64,000 bases of DNA from Litorimonas sp965205225. GTDB taxonomy: Bacteria; Pseudomonadota; Alphaproteobacteria; Caulobacterales; Maricaulaceae. The notes below the pieces were generated by a model. It worked only from the letters and a program-made list of their open reading frames with translations, was not told where the DNA came from and did not search any database. Where the stretch lies: the NCBI GenBank assembly GCA_965205225.1, contig CBDBFZ010000002.1:124001-188000 (forward strand), written 5' to 3'. Shown in pieces: positions 24,047 to 33,330 of this stretch. Every line of letters starts with the position of its first letter. The stretch's first letter is position 1. The position numbers and the translations under genes were made by a program.

Positions 24047-26701
24047 ATGAAACATAGATATTTCAGAAACGCACTCCTCGGCCCGGCGATAGCGCCGATA
24101 CTGCTAACGACGATCAGCGCCCCTGCGATTGCACAAGAGGATGAGTCGACCGCCCAAGATATGATCATCGTCACCGGTTCACGGATCAAGCGTCAGGGCG
24201 ACCTGCCTTCGCCGCTATCGACCTACGACGCTGAAGATCTTGACGCCAATGCCGTCAAGGATGTTCGTGATCTTATCGGCATCATGCCGATCAATTTGGG
24301 GTCCGAAAACAACTCCGACAATCTCACCCAGAACTTCACGGTGGGTACGTCCAATATTAACCTCCGGGGACTGGGCGTCGCATCTACGCTTGTACTGTTG
24401 AACGGGAAGCGTCAGGTTCTTTCATCGGTCGCCACAGATGACGGCTCCAGCTTCGTCGATATGTCGGCTCTTGTGCCGACTCTGGCGATCCAGCGCGTTG
24501 AAGTTCTGAAAGACGGCGCTTCAGCTATTTACGGGTCGGATGCGGTCGCTGGCGTGGCCAATTTCATCACGCGTGACGGATTTGAAGGCGCTGAACTTTC
24601 AATAGAGTACCGCAAACGTACAAATAATGGTTCTCAGGACGATTTCACCATTGACGGCATTGTTGGCAGGACATTTGGTGACAGCGGCAATTTCCTCATC
24701 GCAGCCAGCTATCTTGATCGTACCAGCCTCTTGCTTGGCGAGGTAGACTGGCTTCAGCCGGCCACATCAGGCTTTGGTAATCCCGGTAGCTTCGTTGTAC
24801 CTGCGGGCAATGATCTGCTTCCGGCGTCACTTGCAGCAACGGGCGGCACGCTTGCCGATCCTGATTGCATAACAAATGGCGGATTACTGCAAAATCTCGC
24901 AAATGGTGGATCGGTTTGCCGGTTCGACTTTGGACCGCAAGTCACTGCTGTACCGAATGAAGACCGTATTCAGAGCTTCGCGCGCGCAACATGGAGTTTT
25001 AACGACACCACCGAACTCTTTGCAGAACTCGGTTATGCGCGCAACGATATCAGCCGTGAAGTTAGCCCGAGTTTTCCCGTGCTCAACACACCGATCGTTC
25101 CGGTCAACAATCCCGGGAATATTTTCGGTGAGGCCGTGTTTTTCCAAGGCCGTCCTTTCGGCGTTGGGCAACCAACAGAAATCAACGTCTATCAACATAA
25201 CACCGCCCGTGTCGCGGTTGGCGCACAAGGCGAGATTACGGGAAATTTCTTCTGGGATGCGTCCTTTATTCATGCAGTGAATGACAGCATCCAAAATCCG
25301 CGCGATATTATCGCGTTGAATTTCCAAACGGCATTGCAGGGCTTTGGCGGCATTGGGTGCGACACCAGTCCGACGGCGATGACCCTAACGATCGCAGGTC
25401 AGGGCGATTGTTTCTTCTTCAATCCCTTCTCCACATCGTTCAATGCGCCGGTCGGCAGTCGCCTCGCCAACGATCCGAGCCTGCGTGAGTTCATCGTCGG
25501 CGATTATATCGGCGACGGCGAATCTGTCCTTGACGTGTTCGAGGCGAACCTGACCGGAAATTTCTGGGCAATGCCAGGCGGTTCGGTTGGCTTTGCGATC
25601 GGCGCGCAATATCGCGATCAATCCCTGTCGACGTCTTATGATTCTGTCACCCAGCAAGACGGGTTTTCGTTCCTGATCGGTAACCGCAACTTTGAAGGTG
25701 AAACAGATATATACGCCATTTATGGCGAGGTTCTGATTCCGGTCTTGACATGGATTGAAATTACCGGCGCACTTCGCTTTGAAGACTATGGAGACGGAAT
25801 TGGCAACACGTTCGATCCGAAGCTGACAGTTTTGGTGCGTCCGACAGACAGGCTCTCATTTCGCGGGTCTTATTCGACATCATTCCGCGCACCGTCAGTT
25901 TTCCAAACCGCAGGCGTGCAAACCAACTTCACCAACATTCTCGACGTTGACGGAACGCGTACATTTGCCGGTCGCCGGACCGTTGGCGATCCGACGCTCC
26001 AGCCGGAAACCTCCACCACATTCAATTTTGGTGCTACATGGGAGTCCGCAAATAATATCAAATTGAGCGTGGATTACTTTAATTTCTCATTTGAAGATGT
26101 TCTGACCAAAGAGAATGCACAGTCGATCGTCACTGCCGACCCTAATGATCCACGTATCGAACGCACATCTGCAGGCACAATCTCCATCGTGAATGTTGCG
26201 TTCATCAACGCCGATCAGATTAAAACCAGCGGTATTGATGTCTTCGGACGCGCGTCATTCGAAACGGATTTCGGCACATTGTCGCCGTTCCTCGATGCGA
26301 CCTATCTTCTGGAATATGACGTCACCAATAATGGAATGACGGTCGACGCGCTTGGTCGCCTCAACCGGTCCAATGTCGGTGCGGCAAACCAGGCGTTCAA
26401 AGGTAATTTCGGCGTAAGCTGGGACAATGAGTTCGCCAACGCCAACCTCATTTTGCGGCATATCACCAAATATGACGATGATGGCGGCGTCCAGATCGAT
26501 TCCTTCACCACATTTGACGCCAATATCGCCTTCAAACTGGGCAAGTTCTTCCGGTCAGGGTTTGACACGACCTTGACGCTCGGCATGATCAATGCGACAG
26601 ATGAAGATCCTCCCCTCGTCGCCGTGTCGGGCAGCTATGATTCGCGATCCGCTGATCCGCGCGGACGCCGGGTCTTCGTAAAAATCGGGATGAGTTTCTG
26701 A
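24047..26701 (+). CDS. TonB-dependent receptor (large, OmpA/CirA-type plug)
   Basis: 884-residue outer-membrane protein with a signal peptide (about 1-29, ending PAIA), a TonB box region DMIIVTGSRIKRQGDLPSP, a plug domain with NLRGLGVASTLVLLNGKRQV and RVEVLKDGASAIYGSDAVAG, and a long beta-barrel ending RVFVKIGMSF with the terminal Phe needed for outer-membrane assembly. AAGGGAG lies 10 bases before the ATG. Members of this group in Caulobacterales and sphingomonads import oligosaccharides, peptides or siderophores; the ligand cannot be told here. It stands alone, with IS debris on both sides and no binding-protein partner. Confidence 0.92.
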   Translation: MKHRYFRNALLGPAIAPILLTTISAPAIAQEDESTAQDMIIVTGSRIKRQGDLPSPLSTYDAEDLDANAVKDVRDLIGIMPINLGSENNSDNLTQNFTVGTSNINLRGLGVASTLVLLNGKRQVLSSVATDDGSSFVDMSALVPTLAIQRVEVLKDGASAIYGSDAVAGVANFITRDGFEGAELSIEYRKRTNNGSQDDFTIDGIVGRTFGDSGNFLIAASYLDRTSLLLGEVDWLQPATSGFGNPGSFVVPAGNDLLPASLAATGGTLADPDCITNGGLLQNLANGGSVCRFDFGPQVTAVPNEDRIQSFARATWSFNDTTELFAELGYARNDISREVSPSFPVLNTPIVPVNNPGNIFGEAVFFQGRPFGVGQPTEINVYQHNTARVAVGAQGEITGNFFWDASFIHAVNDSIQNPRDIIALNFQTALQGFGGIGCDTSPTAMTLTIAGQGDCFFFNPFSTSFNAPVGSRLANDPSLREFIVGDYIGDGESVLDVFEANLTGNFWAMPGGSVGFAIGAQYRDQSLSTSYDSVTQQDGFSFLIGNRNFEGETDIYAIYGEVLIPVLTWIEITGALRFEDYGDGIGNTFDPKLTVLVRPTDRLSFRGSYSTSFRAPSVFQTAGVQTNFTNILDVDGTRTFAGRRTVGDPTLQPETSTTFNFGATWESANNIKLSVDYFNFSFEDVLTKENAQSIVTADPNDPRIERTSAGTISIVNVAFINADQIKTSGIDVFGRASFETDFGTLSPFLDATYLLEYDVTNNGMTVDALGRLNRSNVGAANQAFKGNFGVSWDNEFANANLILRHITKYDDDGGVQIDSFTTFDANIAFKLGKFFRSGFDTTLTLGMINATDEDPPLVAVSGSYDSRSADPRGRRVFVKIGMSF

Positions 26702-26931
26702 TTATCGAAAGTTCAGACACTGAAAGCCCGTTGAACCGGTCCCGGATCAGACATTCCATCCGCGCGTTACTCAGATTTATGTATCAATGCCAGAACCAGC
26801 ACTTTGAACAGGGTGATAAAATTGAGAATAGGGACTTACCGCTTTAGTGTTTTTGCTCCTTTTTAATAGGCCGGGTTACATTTTAACTTTGGGGCTGTTT
26901 CAGATAACTAGCTCACACTGTCTCTAACCCA
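26702..26931. other. Non-coding stretch after the TonB receptor
   Basis: About 230 AT-richer bases between the receptor stop and IS1595 debris. No open frame with a credible start, no clear terminator hairpin and no repeat with other parts of the window were seen. Confidence 0.5.
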
Positions 26932-27040
26932 TTATTTGATTTGTGATAATTGGCGTTCTGGGTCGGAGTTGTTGAAACGCCACTCACAGTCCTTCAAAAA
27001 CAGTACGAAATTATCCTTCGGAACACTATGGAGGCCTCTA
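26932..27040 (-). pseudogene. IS1595-type transposase C-terminal remnant
   Basis: The minus strand reads RGLHSVPKDNFVLFLKDCEW followed by RFNNSDPERQLSQIK and a stop. It parallels the GVPKHTFHLHLKETEWRYNH end of the IS1595 transposase at 21.5 kb. Only about 35 codons remain and the coding similarity stops near 27040, where the next IS begins. Confidence 0.45.
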
Positions 27041-27092
27041 AGAACCGTACATTTTGTGGTATGATCTGATTTACTGGTTGTGGGAGGATTTT

Positions 27093-28208
27093 ATGATGCA
27101 CGCGCCTGGATTGTTTGACTTGTCGGATCATCTTGCTCGCTTATCGGCGACAGGTGATCCGCTTGAAGCGCTGGAGCGTCATGTGGACTTTGAGGCTTTC
27201 CGAACTGTTCTGATGGAAGCCCTCGGTTATGGTGTTCGCGCCAAGGGCGGTCGGCCACCCTATGATCCGGTCACGATGTTCAAGGTGCTTGTTCTGGCGT
27301 CGATGCACAATCTGAGTGATGAAGGGATGGAATTTCTGATCCGGGATCGTTTAAGTTGGTTGCGGTTTCTGAGGTTTCAGATCGGTGAACCGACCCCGGA
27401 CCAAAAGACGATTTGGCTGTTGCGTGAAAAGCTGACCCAGGAAAAGCTGACCCAGTCTGGTGCTTTCAAATCTCTGTTTGCCGCTTTTGAAGAGCAACTC
27501 TGCAAGCGCGGCTACAAACCCACGGGAGGTCAGATCGTGGATGCCACTTTGGTGTCAGCGCCGCGCCAACGGATGAGGAAAGAAGAGAAAGAGCGGGCCA
27601 GGGCGGGTGAAAGCGCGTCCGCTATCTGGCGCGGGCGATCCTGCCAGGGCCGCACAGAAAGACACCGACGCACGAGCGGTGGTCAGCTATTCCAGGGCGC
27701 GAAAGACCGCAGAAGGGGAACAGGACGCAGGCCTTGTCGACATTTCCATCCCTCACTTTGGGTACAAGAACCACATCAGTATTGACCGGAAATGGCGCTT
27801 TGTCCGGGGAGAGACCTGCACCCATGCGGCCCGCTATGATGGGCACGGACTGGCATCGGTTCTGGATGCCACCAACAGCTCAAAGTCTGTTTGGGCGGAT
27901 ACAGCTTATCGCTCAGCCAGAAACGAAGCCTGGCTGAAAGCGCAGGGCTATCGTTCAAATATCCATCGAAAGAAGCCCCGCGGTAAACCGATGGCAAAGC
28001 ACATTCGGCGCGGCAATGCGACCCGCTCCTCCATCCGTGCCTGTGTTGAACATGTCTTCGGATATGAGAAAGGGCCGATGGCGATCACGATCCGCTCAAT
28101 CGGCCAGGCGCTCAATCGGCCAGGGCCGCTGGCCGGATCACCATGGCCAAGCTAAGCTACAACTTCCGCCGCCTCGTTTTCCATGAGCGACGACAGCCCA
28201 TAGCCTGA
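27093..28208 (+). pseudogene. IS5-family (IS5-group) transposase, two frameshifts
   Basis: This is unrelated to the IS427-type copies. The N-terminal part (from ATG 27093) has ALGYGVRAKGGRPPYDPVTM, FKVLVLASMHNLSDEGMEFL and GQIVDATLVSAPRQRM with the first catalytic Asp. Near 27600 the frame shifts and continues with DARAVVSYSRA, DISIPHFGYKNHISIDRKW, SSKSVWADTAYRSARNEAWL and HVEHVFGYE-like RACVEHVFGYEKGPM. A second shift, at a short duplication of CAATCGGCCAGG near 28108, moves the tail (ITMAKLSYNFRRLVFHERRQ) out of frame. Inactive. It lies next to the truncated hlyD gene. Confidence 0.85.
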
Positions 28209-28288
28209 TTCTGTTCAAAATCCGGATCCCCCCGCTTATGCAGGCCTAAATCATGCCAAAATACGCCTGTGGACACGCATTCGTCACT

Positions 28289-28930
28289 CTATGAAGCCTG
28301 ACCTGAGAGCCGACTATAAAATTCGCCTCTATACTGGCCCAAAAAACCCGTTCTTCGAGGTGTCCATGTTGCCTGTTTTGCGGCAAGACTCTGGTTGAGC
28401 TCCGAAAGCCCTTGCTGACGAGCAAGCAGGGTTTCTTCACGTATCTGCAAATCGCGCTGACTGATAAAGCCGCGCTCTGCTACCTGTTGCGCTCGTTCGA
28501 GGTCGGCTTGTGCCGTCTTGATGAGGTTTTTCTGGATTGTGATTTGCGACTGAATTTGCGCAATTTCAGAACGATACCCTGTTTGCTGCGCTGCAAGTTG
28601 GCTTTGCTGAGCCGAGGAGAGGCCTTGGCCACTATCTTCCTCAGTGCGGATTTGCGCCAGAAGGTCGCCCGCCTCCACGCGCTGCCCTTCCGTCACGGCG
28701 AGTTCGACCACCGTGCCAGCGCGGGTGGGCAGGATGGTGGAAATACCTTTGTCGGGTGTGACCGTACCGAGATCGGTTTCAACACGGGAATAGCTGGCGA
28801 GGGAGAGGAAGATGAGAGCGACGAGGAGACTAGCTAGCAGTAGATAGCTGATGGCTTGCCACGAAATCGGCATAGCGATGAATGTTTCTCCATCTAAGCG
28901 ACCATTCGGCTCAACTTCAGAGCGAAACAT
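28289..28930 (-). pseudogene. HlyD-type membrane fusion protein of a microcin exporter, C-terminally truncated
   Basis: 213 codons. MFRSEVEPNGRLDGETF is a short cytosolic tail typical of bacteriocin-export adaptors, followed by one membrane helix (SYLLLASLLVALIFLSLASY), a biotinyl-lipoyl-like segment (GTVVELAVTEGQRVEAGDLL) and a long coiled coil (about residues 95-185). Family members are about 400 residues, with a second lipoyl half and a beta-barrel domain; these are missing. After AAKQAT the sequence becomes unrelated (WTPRRTGFLGQYRG). Its place, 20 bp behind the putative immunity gene, marks it as part of the export machinery. The partner peptidase/ABC transporter gene is absent. Confidence 0.75.
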
Positions 28931-28950
28931 ACCTAACCACTGAGATTAGT

Positions 28951-29226
28951 TTAACCACCCAACTGACGTGCCACCCAAGCGACTAAGGGGAGTAAGGCGG
29001 CTACAATGACAAATGTCGAAGCAACCGAAAAGAAAGGTTTTTCAACCTCATGCGAACCATAAAATATTGAAATGGTTACAATAGCGGATATTGCAATATA
29101 TGCAGGCCAAACCGAAAACACGAAGCCTTGGGCCAAAGACAGGAAATATGTAAGAACGCCAATCAATAGAAGGGCTATCAAGGATTTTTTAGCGCTTAGA
29201 TTCCCAAATTTGAGATTATACATCAC
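28951..29226 (-). CDS. Small membrane protein, putative microcin immunity protein
   Basis: 91 residues with three predicted membrane helices (about 15-35, 37-55 and 66-85) and a short basic N-terminus (LKFGNLSAKKS). AAGGGGAA precedes the ATG. No family is recognised. It lies between a double-glycine precursor gene and an hlyD-type export gene, the usual position for an immunity gene, and immunity proteins of class II microcins are commonly small membrane proteins of this size. Function is inferred from context. Confidence 0.6.
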   Translation of the reverse strand: MMYNLKFGNLSAKKSLIALLLIGVLTYFLSLAQGFVFSVWPAYIAISAIVTISIFYGSHEVEKPFFSVASTFVIVAALLPLVAWVARQLGG

Positions 29227-29236
29227 ATTTCCCCTT

Positions 29237-29278
29237 ATAAAACGAGCAGCCTCAAATATTTGAGGCTGCTCGTTTTAT
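29237..29278. terminator. Perfect 42-bp palindrome, attenuator between precursor and immunity genes
   Basis: ATAAAACGAGCAGCCTCAAAT followed immediately by its exact reverse complement: 21-bp arms with no mismatch. The stem is GC-rich in the middle and bounded by an A run and a T run, so it looks like a bidirectional rho-independent terminator. It begins 4 bases after the precursor stop and ends 11 bases before the putative immunity ATG, so partial read-through would set the precursor:immunity ratio. Confidence 0.85.
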
Positions 29279-29281
29279 TGA

Positions 29282-29593
29282 TTATTCACCAGAACCGATT
29301 CGGTGCGCAACATAGCCGATTGCATCTCCTACAACCGCTCCTGCAACTACACCTGCGGCAGCGGCTACTGGTCCAGCAACACCGGCACTGACGCCTATTC
29401 TAGCACCGATGGCTGCACCTCTAGCTGCTGCTGCGCCTGCAGAAGCAGCGCCAACAGCGGCTCCCGCGACTGCGCCTCCGGCAGTTGAGTTCCCTCTCGC
29501 TCCATCACCACCACCAACATAGTCGATTTCGTTAAAGGTCAATTCTTGGATACCACTTGCAGGTGCAAATTCGGTATTGCTCATATAGCTCAT
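29282..29593 (-). CDS. Class II microcin-like precursor with double-glycine leader
   Basis: 103 residues. The leader has the canonical pattern of Gram-negative double-glycine peptides: GIQELTFNEIDYVGG (residues 14-28), comparable with MRTLTLNELDSVSGG of colicin V. Cleavage after Gly28 would release a 75-residue mature peptide without cysteine. It is very rich in Ala and Gly, with repeated small-x3-small spacing (AVAGAAVGAASAGAAA, GVAGPVAAAAGVVAGAVVG), suited to membrane insertion, and ends in AHRIGSGE. AAAGGG lies 5 bases before the ATG at 29593. Likely a secreted antibacterial peptide; a glycine-zipper housekeeping protein is the alternative, but the leader argues against it. Confidence 0.75.
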   Translation of the reverse strand: MSYMSNTEFAPASGIQELTFNEIDYVGGGDGARGNSTAGGAVAGAAVGAASAGAAAARGAAIGARIGVSAGVAGPVAAAAGVVAGAVVGDAIGYVAHRIGSGE

Positions 29594-29617
29594 AGCGTCC
29601 CTTTCAAAGTAGAGGTT

Positions 29618-29636
29618 ATGTCGATTACTTCGACAT
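29618..29636. promoter_or_regulatory. Inverted repeat upstream of microcin precursor
   Basis: ATGTCGATTACTTCGACAT has 7-bp arms with a 5-bp spacer, 25 bases upstream of the precursor ATG. It could be an operator for a repressor or a 5' hairpin in the transcript. No regulator gene is adjacent. Confidence 0.4.
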
Positions 29637-29770
29637 GACGACTATTAAGAGTGCCCCCCTGTTGTCATGGAGAATATCAAAAAGAAAGGTTATATTTCTG
29701 AGTTGGCTGACATGAAGAGGTCATGAAACAAGCGCAGAGATAAAGCGAGTCGTGGCTTTGGGAGGGTAGA

Positions 29771-31456
29771 ATGCGAATTTCCAGACGAGGTGCCTTGAAG
29801 ACAGGTTTACTGGGCGGTTTAGCAGGCGGTCTGTCGGGCTGCGCAACATCCTCGGCACGAACGAAAGACGCGGAGTTGATTGGCGCAACTTTCGCTCACG
29901 GTGTCGCCTCTGGTGAACCGGCGACGGACGGATTTCTGATCTGGACCCGCGTCAGCTTGCCAGAGGGTGTGACCGGAGATGTGCCTGTGACATTTGAGGT
30001 GGCAGTTGACCCCGGTTTTAAAACGATTGTAGCGGATGGTGAAGTACGGACGGGTGGCGTGCGAGATTGGACGGTCAAGGTTGATGTCTCTGATCTTAAG
30101 CCAGGTCTGACCTACCATTATCGGTTCCGCGCTGGAAACGCAGTCTCGCCTGTTGGACGCAGCCGCACCTTACCGGACGGGACAACGGAAAAGGCCCGTT
30201 TCGCCGTCCTGTCATGTTCGAATTACGCGTTCGGGCATTTCAACGTCTATGACGCCATTTCCAAGCGTGATGATATCGACGCGGTCATCCATCTGGGTGA
30301 CTATATCTATGAGTATGGCCTCGATGGCTATGGCGGAGAGGTGTCGTCGCGGATCGGTCGCCAACACGTACCGGATTATGAGACCGTGTCTCTGGCCGAT
30401 TACCGGATCCGGCACGCACAGTATAAATCCGATCCCGGTAGCATTGCCATGCATACGGCCCATGCCCTGATCCCAATCTGGGATGACCATGAGACGACCA
30501 ATAATAGTTGGGAAAATGGAGCAAAGAACCATGACCTGAGTGAAGGCGATTGGGATGAGCGCCGGAGCGCGGCTCTGCGGGCCTATTATGAGTGGATGCC
30601 AGTTCGTGACCCGAAGTGGAAAGAAGCTGCAGAGGCTCTACTCCGGACGTTTCAGTGGGGTGACCTGCTAACGCTCGCGACGATCGAAACCCGGCTGATG
30701 GCGCGGTCAGAGCAGCTCGACTATGCTGTTATCGGCGAGTCACTGGCCACGCCTGAAGGACTCGAAAAATTCAAGACTGTCGATCTGGTGGATGAAAAGC
30801 GCGAGCTGCTCGGACAGTCACAAACGACTGCCCTGTTTGAAACTATCTCGGACTCGGTTCAGTCCGGTACGCGTTGGCGCGTAATCGCGAACCAGATCAT
30901 CATGGCAGAAGTCACCGCGCCCAATCTGATGCCTCTGGCGGATTCACCGGCCATTGCAGCACTGGAGAAACAACTCCCGCAGATTCGCGATTTCATTGCG
31001 CTCAGCACGCTCGATATTCCGCTCAATCTGGATGCGTGGGATGGTTATCCGGCAGCGCGTGAGCGGTTCTACGCCGCTATGAGCGGCGCCGGGGCGAACG
31101 ATCTGATCGTCCTGACTGGCGATACGCATGAATGGTGGGCGAATGAACTGTTCGCCGAGGATGGTCGGCGAATGGGAGTCGAACTGGGTACGAATTCGGT
31201 CACGTCTCCCGGGGCGTCAGTTTATTTTGGCGAGGAAGCCAGCACATATTCCCGTCTTCTGAAGGACCGAAATTCGATGGTGCAGTACCACAAACCTTTC
31301 GGCAAAGGGTATATTGATCTGTCTATCGATCAGGATTCAGCGCGGGCGGATTTTATCACTGTCGATACAATCATGACGACAGACTATACAGTGACCACCG
31401 ATGCCAGCTTCGACATCGCACGCCGCAATGGATCGCTCGTCTTCGACAATCTTTAA
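29771..31456 (+). CDS. phoD: PhoD-family alkaline phosphatase (Tat-exported)
   Basis: 561 residues. The N-terminus MRISRRGALKTGLLGG with a hydrophobic run and LSGC is a twin-arginine signal with a possible lipobox. Then come the N-terminal Ig-like domain (FAHGVASGEPATDGFLIWTR, typical of PhoD) and the metallophosphatase core: AVLSCSNY, VIHLGDYIYEYG, IPIWDDHETTNNSW and VLTGDTHEWWANEL, which carry the metal ligands including the Cys of the Fe/Ca centre. It hydrolyses phosphate mono- and diesters outside the cytoplasmic membrane, usually under phosphate limitation. No Pho box was identified. Divergent from the microcin genes. Confidence 0.92.
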   Translation: MRISRRGALKTGLLGGLAGGLSGCATSSARTKDAELIGATFAHGVASGEPATDGFLIWTRVSLPEGVTGDVPVTFEVAVDPGFKTIVADGEVRTGGVRDWTVKVDVSDLKPGLTYHYRFRAGNAVSPVGRSRTLPDGTTEKARFAVLSCSNYAFGHFNVYDAISKRDDIDAVIHLGDYIYEYGLDGYGGEVSSRIGRQHVPDYETVSLADYRIRHAQYKSDPGSIAMHTAHALIPIWDDHETTNNSWENGAKNHDLSEGDWDERRSAALRAYYEWMPVRDPKWKEAAEALLRTFQWGDLLTLATIETRLMARSEQLDYAVIGESLATPEGLEKFKTVDLVDEKRELLGQSQTTALFETISDSVQSGTRWRVIANQIIMAEVTAPNLMPLADSPAIAALEKQLPQIRDFIALSTLDIPLNLDAWDGYPAARERFYAAMSGAGANDLIVLTGDTHEWWANELFAEDGRRMGVELGTNSVTSPGASVYFGEEASTYSRLLKDRNSMVQYHKPFGKGYIDLSIDQDSARADFITVDTIMTTDYTVTTDASFDIARRNGSLVFDNL

Positions 31457-31547
31457 TGGTCATGGTACCAATTGGTCAGTCTTTCGTTGACCGGGTCTAA
31501 CACCGAAAACGAAGGCTTGAATGATATTCGATTTTAATCGCTAGCAA

Positions 31548-32550
31548 ATGCGCGACGCACTCAGGCTCAATCTGCAATCCGCAGCCGCGTTAACACTCTG
31601 TTTCTGTTCATCCGGTGGATCGGATCAGATGATGCATTCCTTGCGATCCTGTCGGTTATCCTGATTGTGCAACTCAGTATTGGCCGGACGGTTTAGCCGG
31701 TTGGGAGCGGCTTCTGGCGACGATCATTGGCAGTGTGACGGGTTTGATCTGTCTTTTTCTTCTGCCGAACGGATATAGTGTCGTGGTGGCTCTGACCATT
31801 GTCATGGTTGCGATGACCTTCATCGCGGGCTTCAGGCCCAACTGGCGATATGGTGTGGTCGCGGCGGTGGCGCTGGCTGATACGACTGGCGAAATCGATG
31901 TGATGAAGACCCGAGCCATCGCCACCGGAATAGGGATCATTGTTGGGATTGTTGTGAGCCTGATCGCCTGGCCTGAGAGTGCGGGAAACTGCGCTGCGCG
32001 TCATAGACGGCAGACGCTGAAAGCGGCGGCAGATCGATATGAATGGGCGTTAAAGGATGAAGAAAACAAGGATTGGTCTGATACTGCGTGCCCAAAATTT
32101 CACCAGTCTCTGTCTTCCTGTCGAACCGTCGCCAGTGCGGCCCGGCCGTCCCAAAAGGACAGGTTTCACCAGACGGTAGACGCAGTTCAGGAACTCTATA
32201 ACTCGGTCATCTTTCTGAACCGAGTGGACAGTCCCCTGTCTCAGTTTGACGAAAGCATAATCACACGCGACGACCTTATTGCGGCGGGCCGGAATGCCAT
32301 TGAGGCGCAGGCCGAAGACAATACGGACAGTCAGGCGGATGATGCTTTTGAAGATGCGATCAGGAAAGCCGAGGATCGTCTGTCCGGCCGAAATCTGCAG
32401 AGCGGCGACGCCAGAGGGGCGGCTTGCGTAACGTTTGCGCTGCAGGAAATTCAGCGTTGCATCGATAATGTCAAAGACGCGCTATCATTAGATAATGGAC
32501 CATCATTGGCAGACCGAACGCCCTCTGCGGTCAAGGAAGTTTTGTCCTGA
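31548..32550 (+). pseudogene. FUSC-family aromatic/efflux membrane protein, two frameshifts
   Basis: Read across three frames the product is MRDALRLNLQSAAALTLC, then LFIRWIGSDDAFLAILSVIL and IVQLSIGRTV, then GLAGWERLLATIIGSVTG and a long open stretch to the stop at 32550. The hydrophobic N-terminal block with GRPNWRYG-like GFRPNWRYGVVAAVALAD resembles the FUSC/aromatic acid exporter family. Shifts lie near 31600 (after LTLC) and near 31700 (TTTAG). The C-terminal half (271 codons from 31735) could still be translated, but it lacks the first helices. Identity to the family is moderately sure. Confidence 0.6.
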
Positions 32551-32629
32551 CCTGATCCCGCAGGTGAGTTTGACGATAGTCATGATCCTGACCGCATAAA
32601 CGTTCCATAGGGACGTGGAGGACAGATTC

Positions 32630-33304
32630 ATGGCAACAGTTGATATTTTAAGATGGCTGCACATCCTGGCGATGGTGTACTGGCTCGGCGGGGAATGGGG
32701 CGTATTCCAGACGTCCTACAAGGTCTGTAATCCGAAGCTTTCTCTCGATGAGAGAATGCGGCATATGGATACGGCTTACCGTATCGATATCATGGCCAAG
32801 ACGGGTATCATCTCCTTGCTGCCACTCGGCTTGCACATGGGGTATATCTGGGGCTTTCATCCCTATGGCGGATTATGGCTGACGGGCATGTGGGTCGTTT
32901 TCGGCCTCTGGTTTGCGCTGACATGGACGGCATTTGCGAAACGCAAGGAGTCGATCTCGGACAGGCTCTACAAAATTGAGGACTGGACGCGTTACATCCT
33001 TATCCCGACACTCTTTATCGTCTCCATAACCTCCCTGATGGGTATGGGGTCGTTCGAAGCGGGTGCGGGTCAGAACTGGTATGCGGTGAAGATACTGACG
33101 TTTGCCTTGGCGCTTTGCATCGGTGTCGTTCTGCGCTGGGTAATGTCCGAATGGCATACGCATTTCAGAACGCTGGCCGAGGGACCGAATGCCGAGGTCG
33201 AGGCGTCATTGAAACGCTCCATCGCGATTGGTCGCGGGGTGGCTTATGTCTACTGGATACTGATTGCCGGGACAGCGTTCCTAGGTGCCGTCAAGCCGTT
33301 CTAA
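32630..33304 (+). CDS. Integral membrane protein, CopD/DUF-type, unknown function
   Basis: 224 residues from the ATG at 32630, with GGAGGA 9 bases upstream. Several membrane helices are visible: ILRWLHILAMVYWLGGEWGV at the N-terminus (a His and Trp pattern seen in heme- or copper-related CopD-like proteins), IISLLPLGLHMGYIWGF, LTGMWVVFGLWFALTW, YILIPTLFIVSITSLMG and a last helix YVYWILIAGTAFLGAV. Buried His residues could bind heme. It stands alone between a broken FUSC gene and argF; no function is claimed. Confidence 0.7.
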   Translation: MATVDILRWLHILAMVYWLGGEWGVFQTSYKVCNPKLSLDERMRHMDTAYRIDIMAKTGIISLLPLGLHMGYIWGFHPYGGLWLTGMWVVFGLWFALTWTAFAKRKESISDRLYKIEDWTRYILIPTLFIVSITSLMGMGSFEAGAGQNWYAVKILTFALALCIGVVLRWVMSEWHTHFRTLAEGPNAEVEASLKRSIAIGRGVAYVYWILIAGTAFLGAVKPF

Positions 33305-33330
33305 CCAGGCACATTATTCTCGAGTCTGCC

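Noticed and set aside
29303..29488. Plus-strand cysteine-rich 61-codon frame resembling a peptide toxin
   Set aside because: It is the exact antisense of the Ala/Gly-rich microcin gene; GC-rich Ala codons read backwards give Cys and Ser. No start signal.
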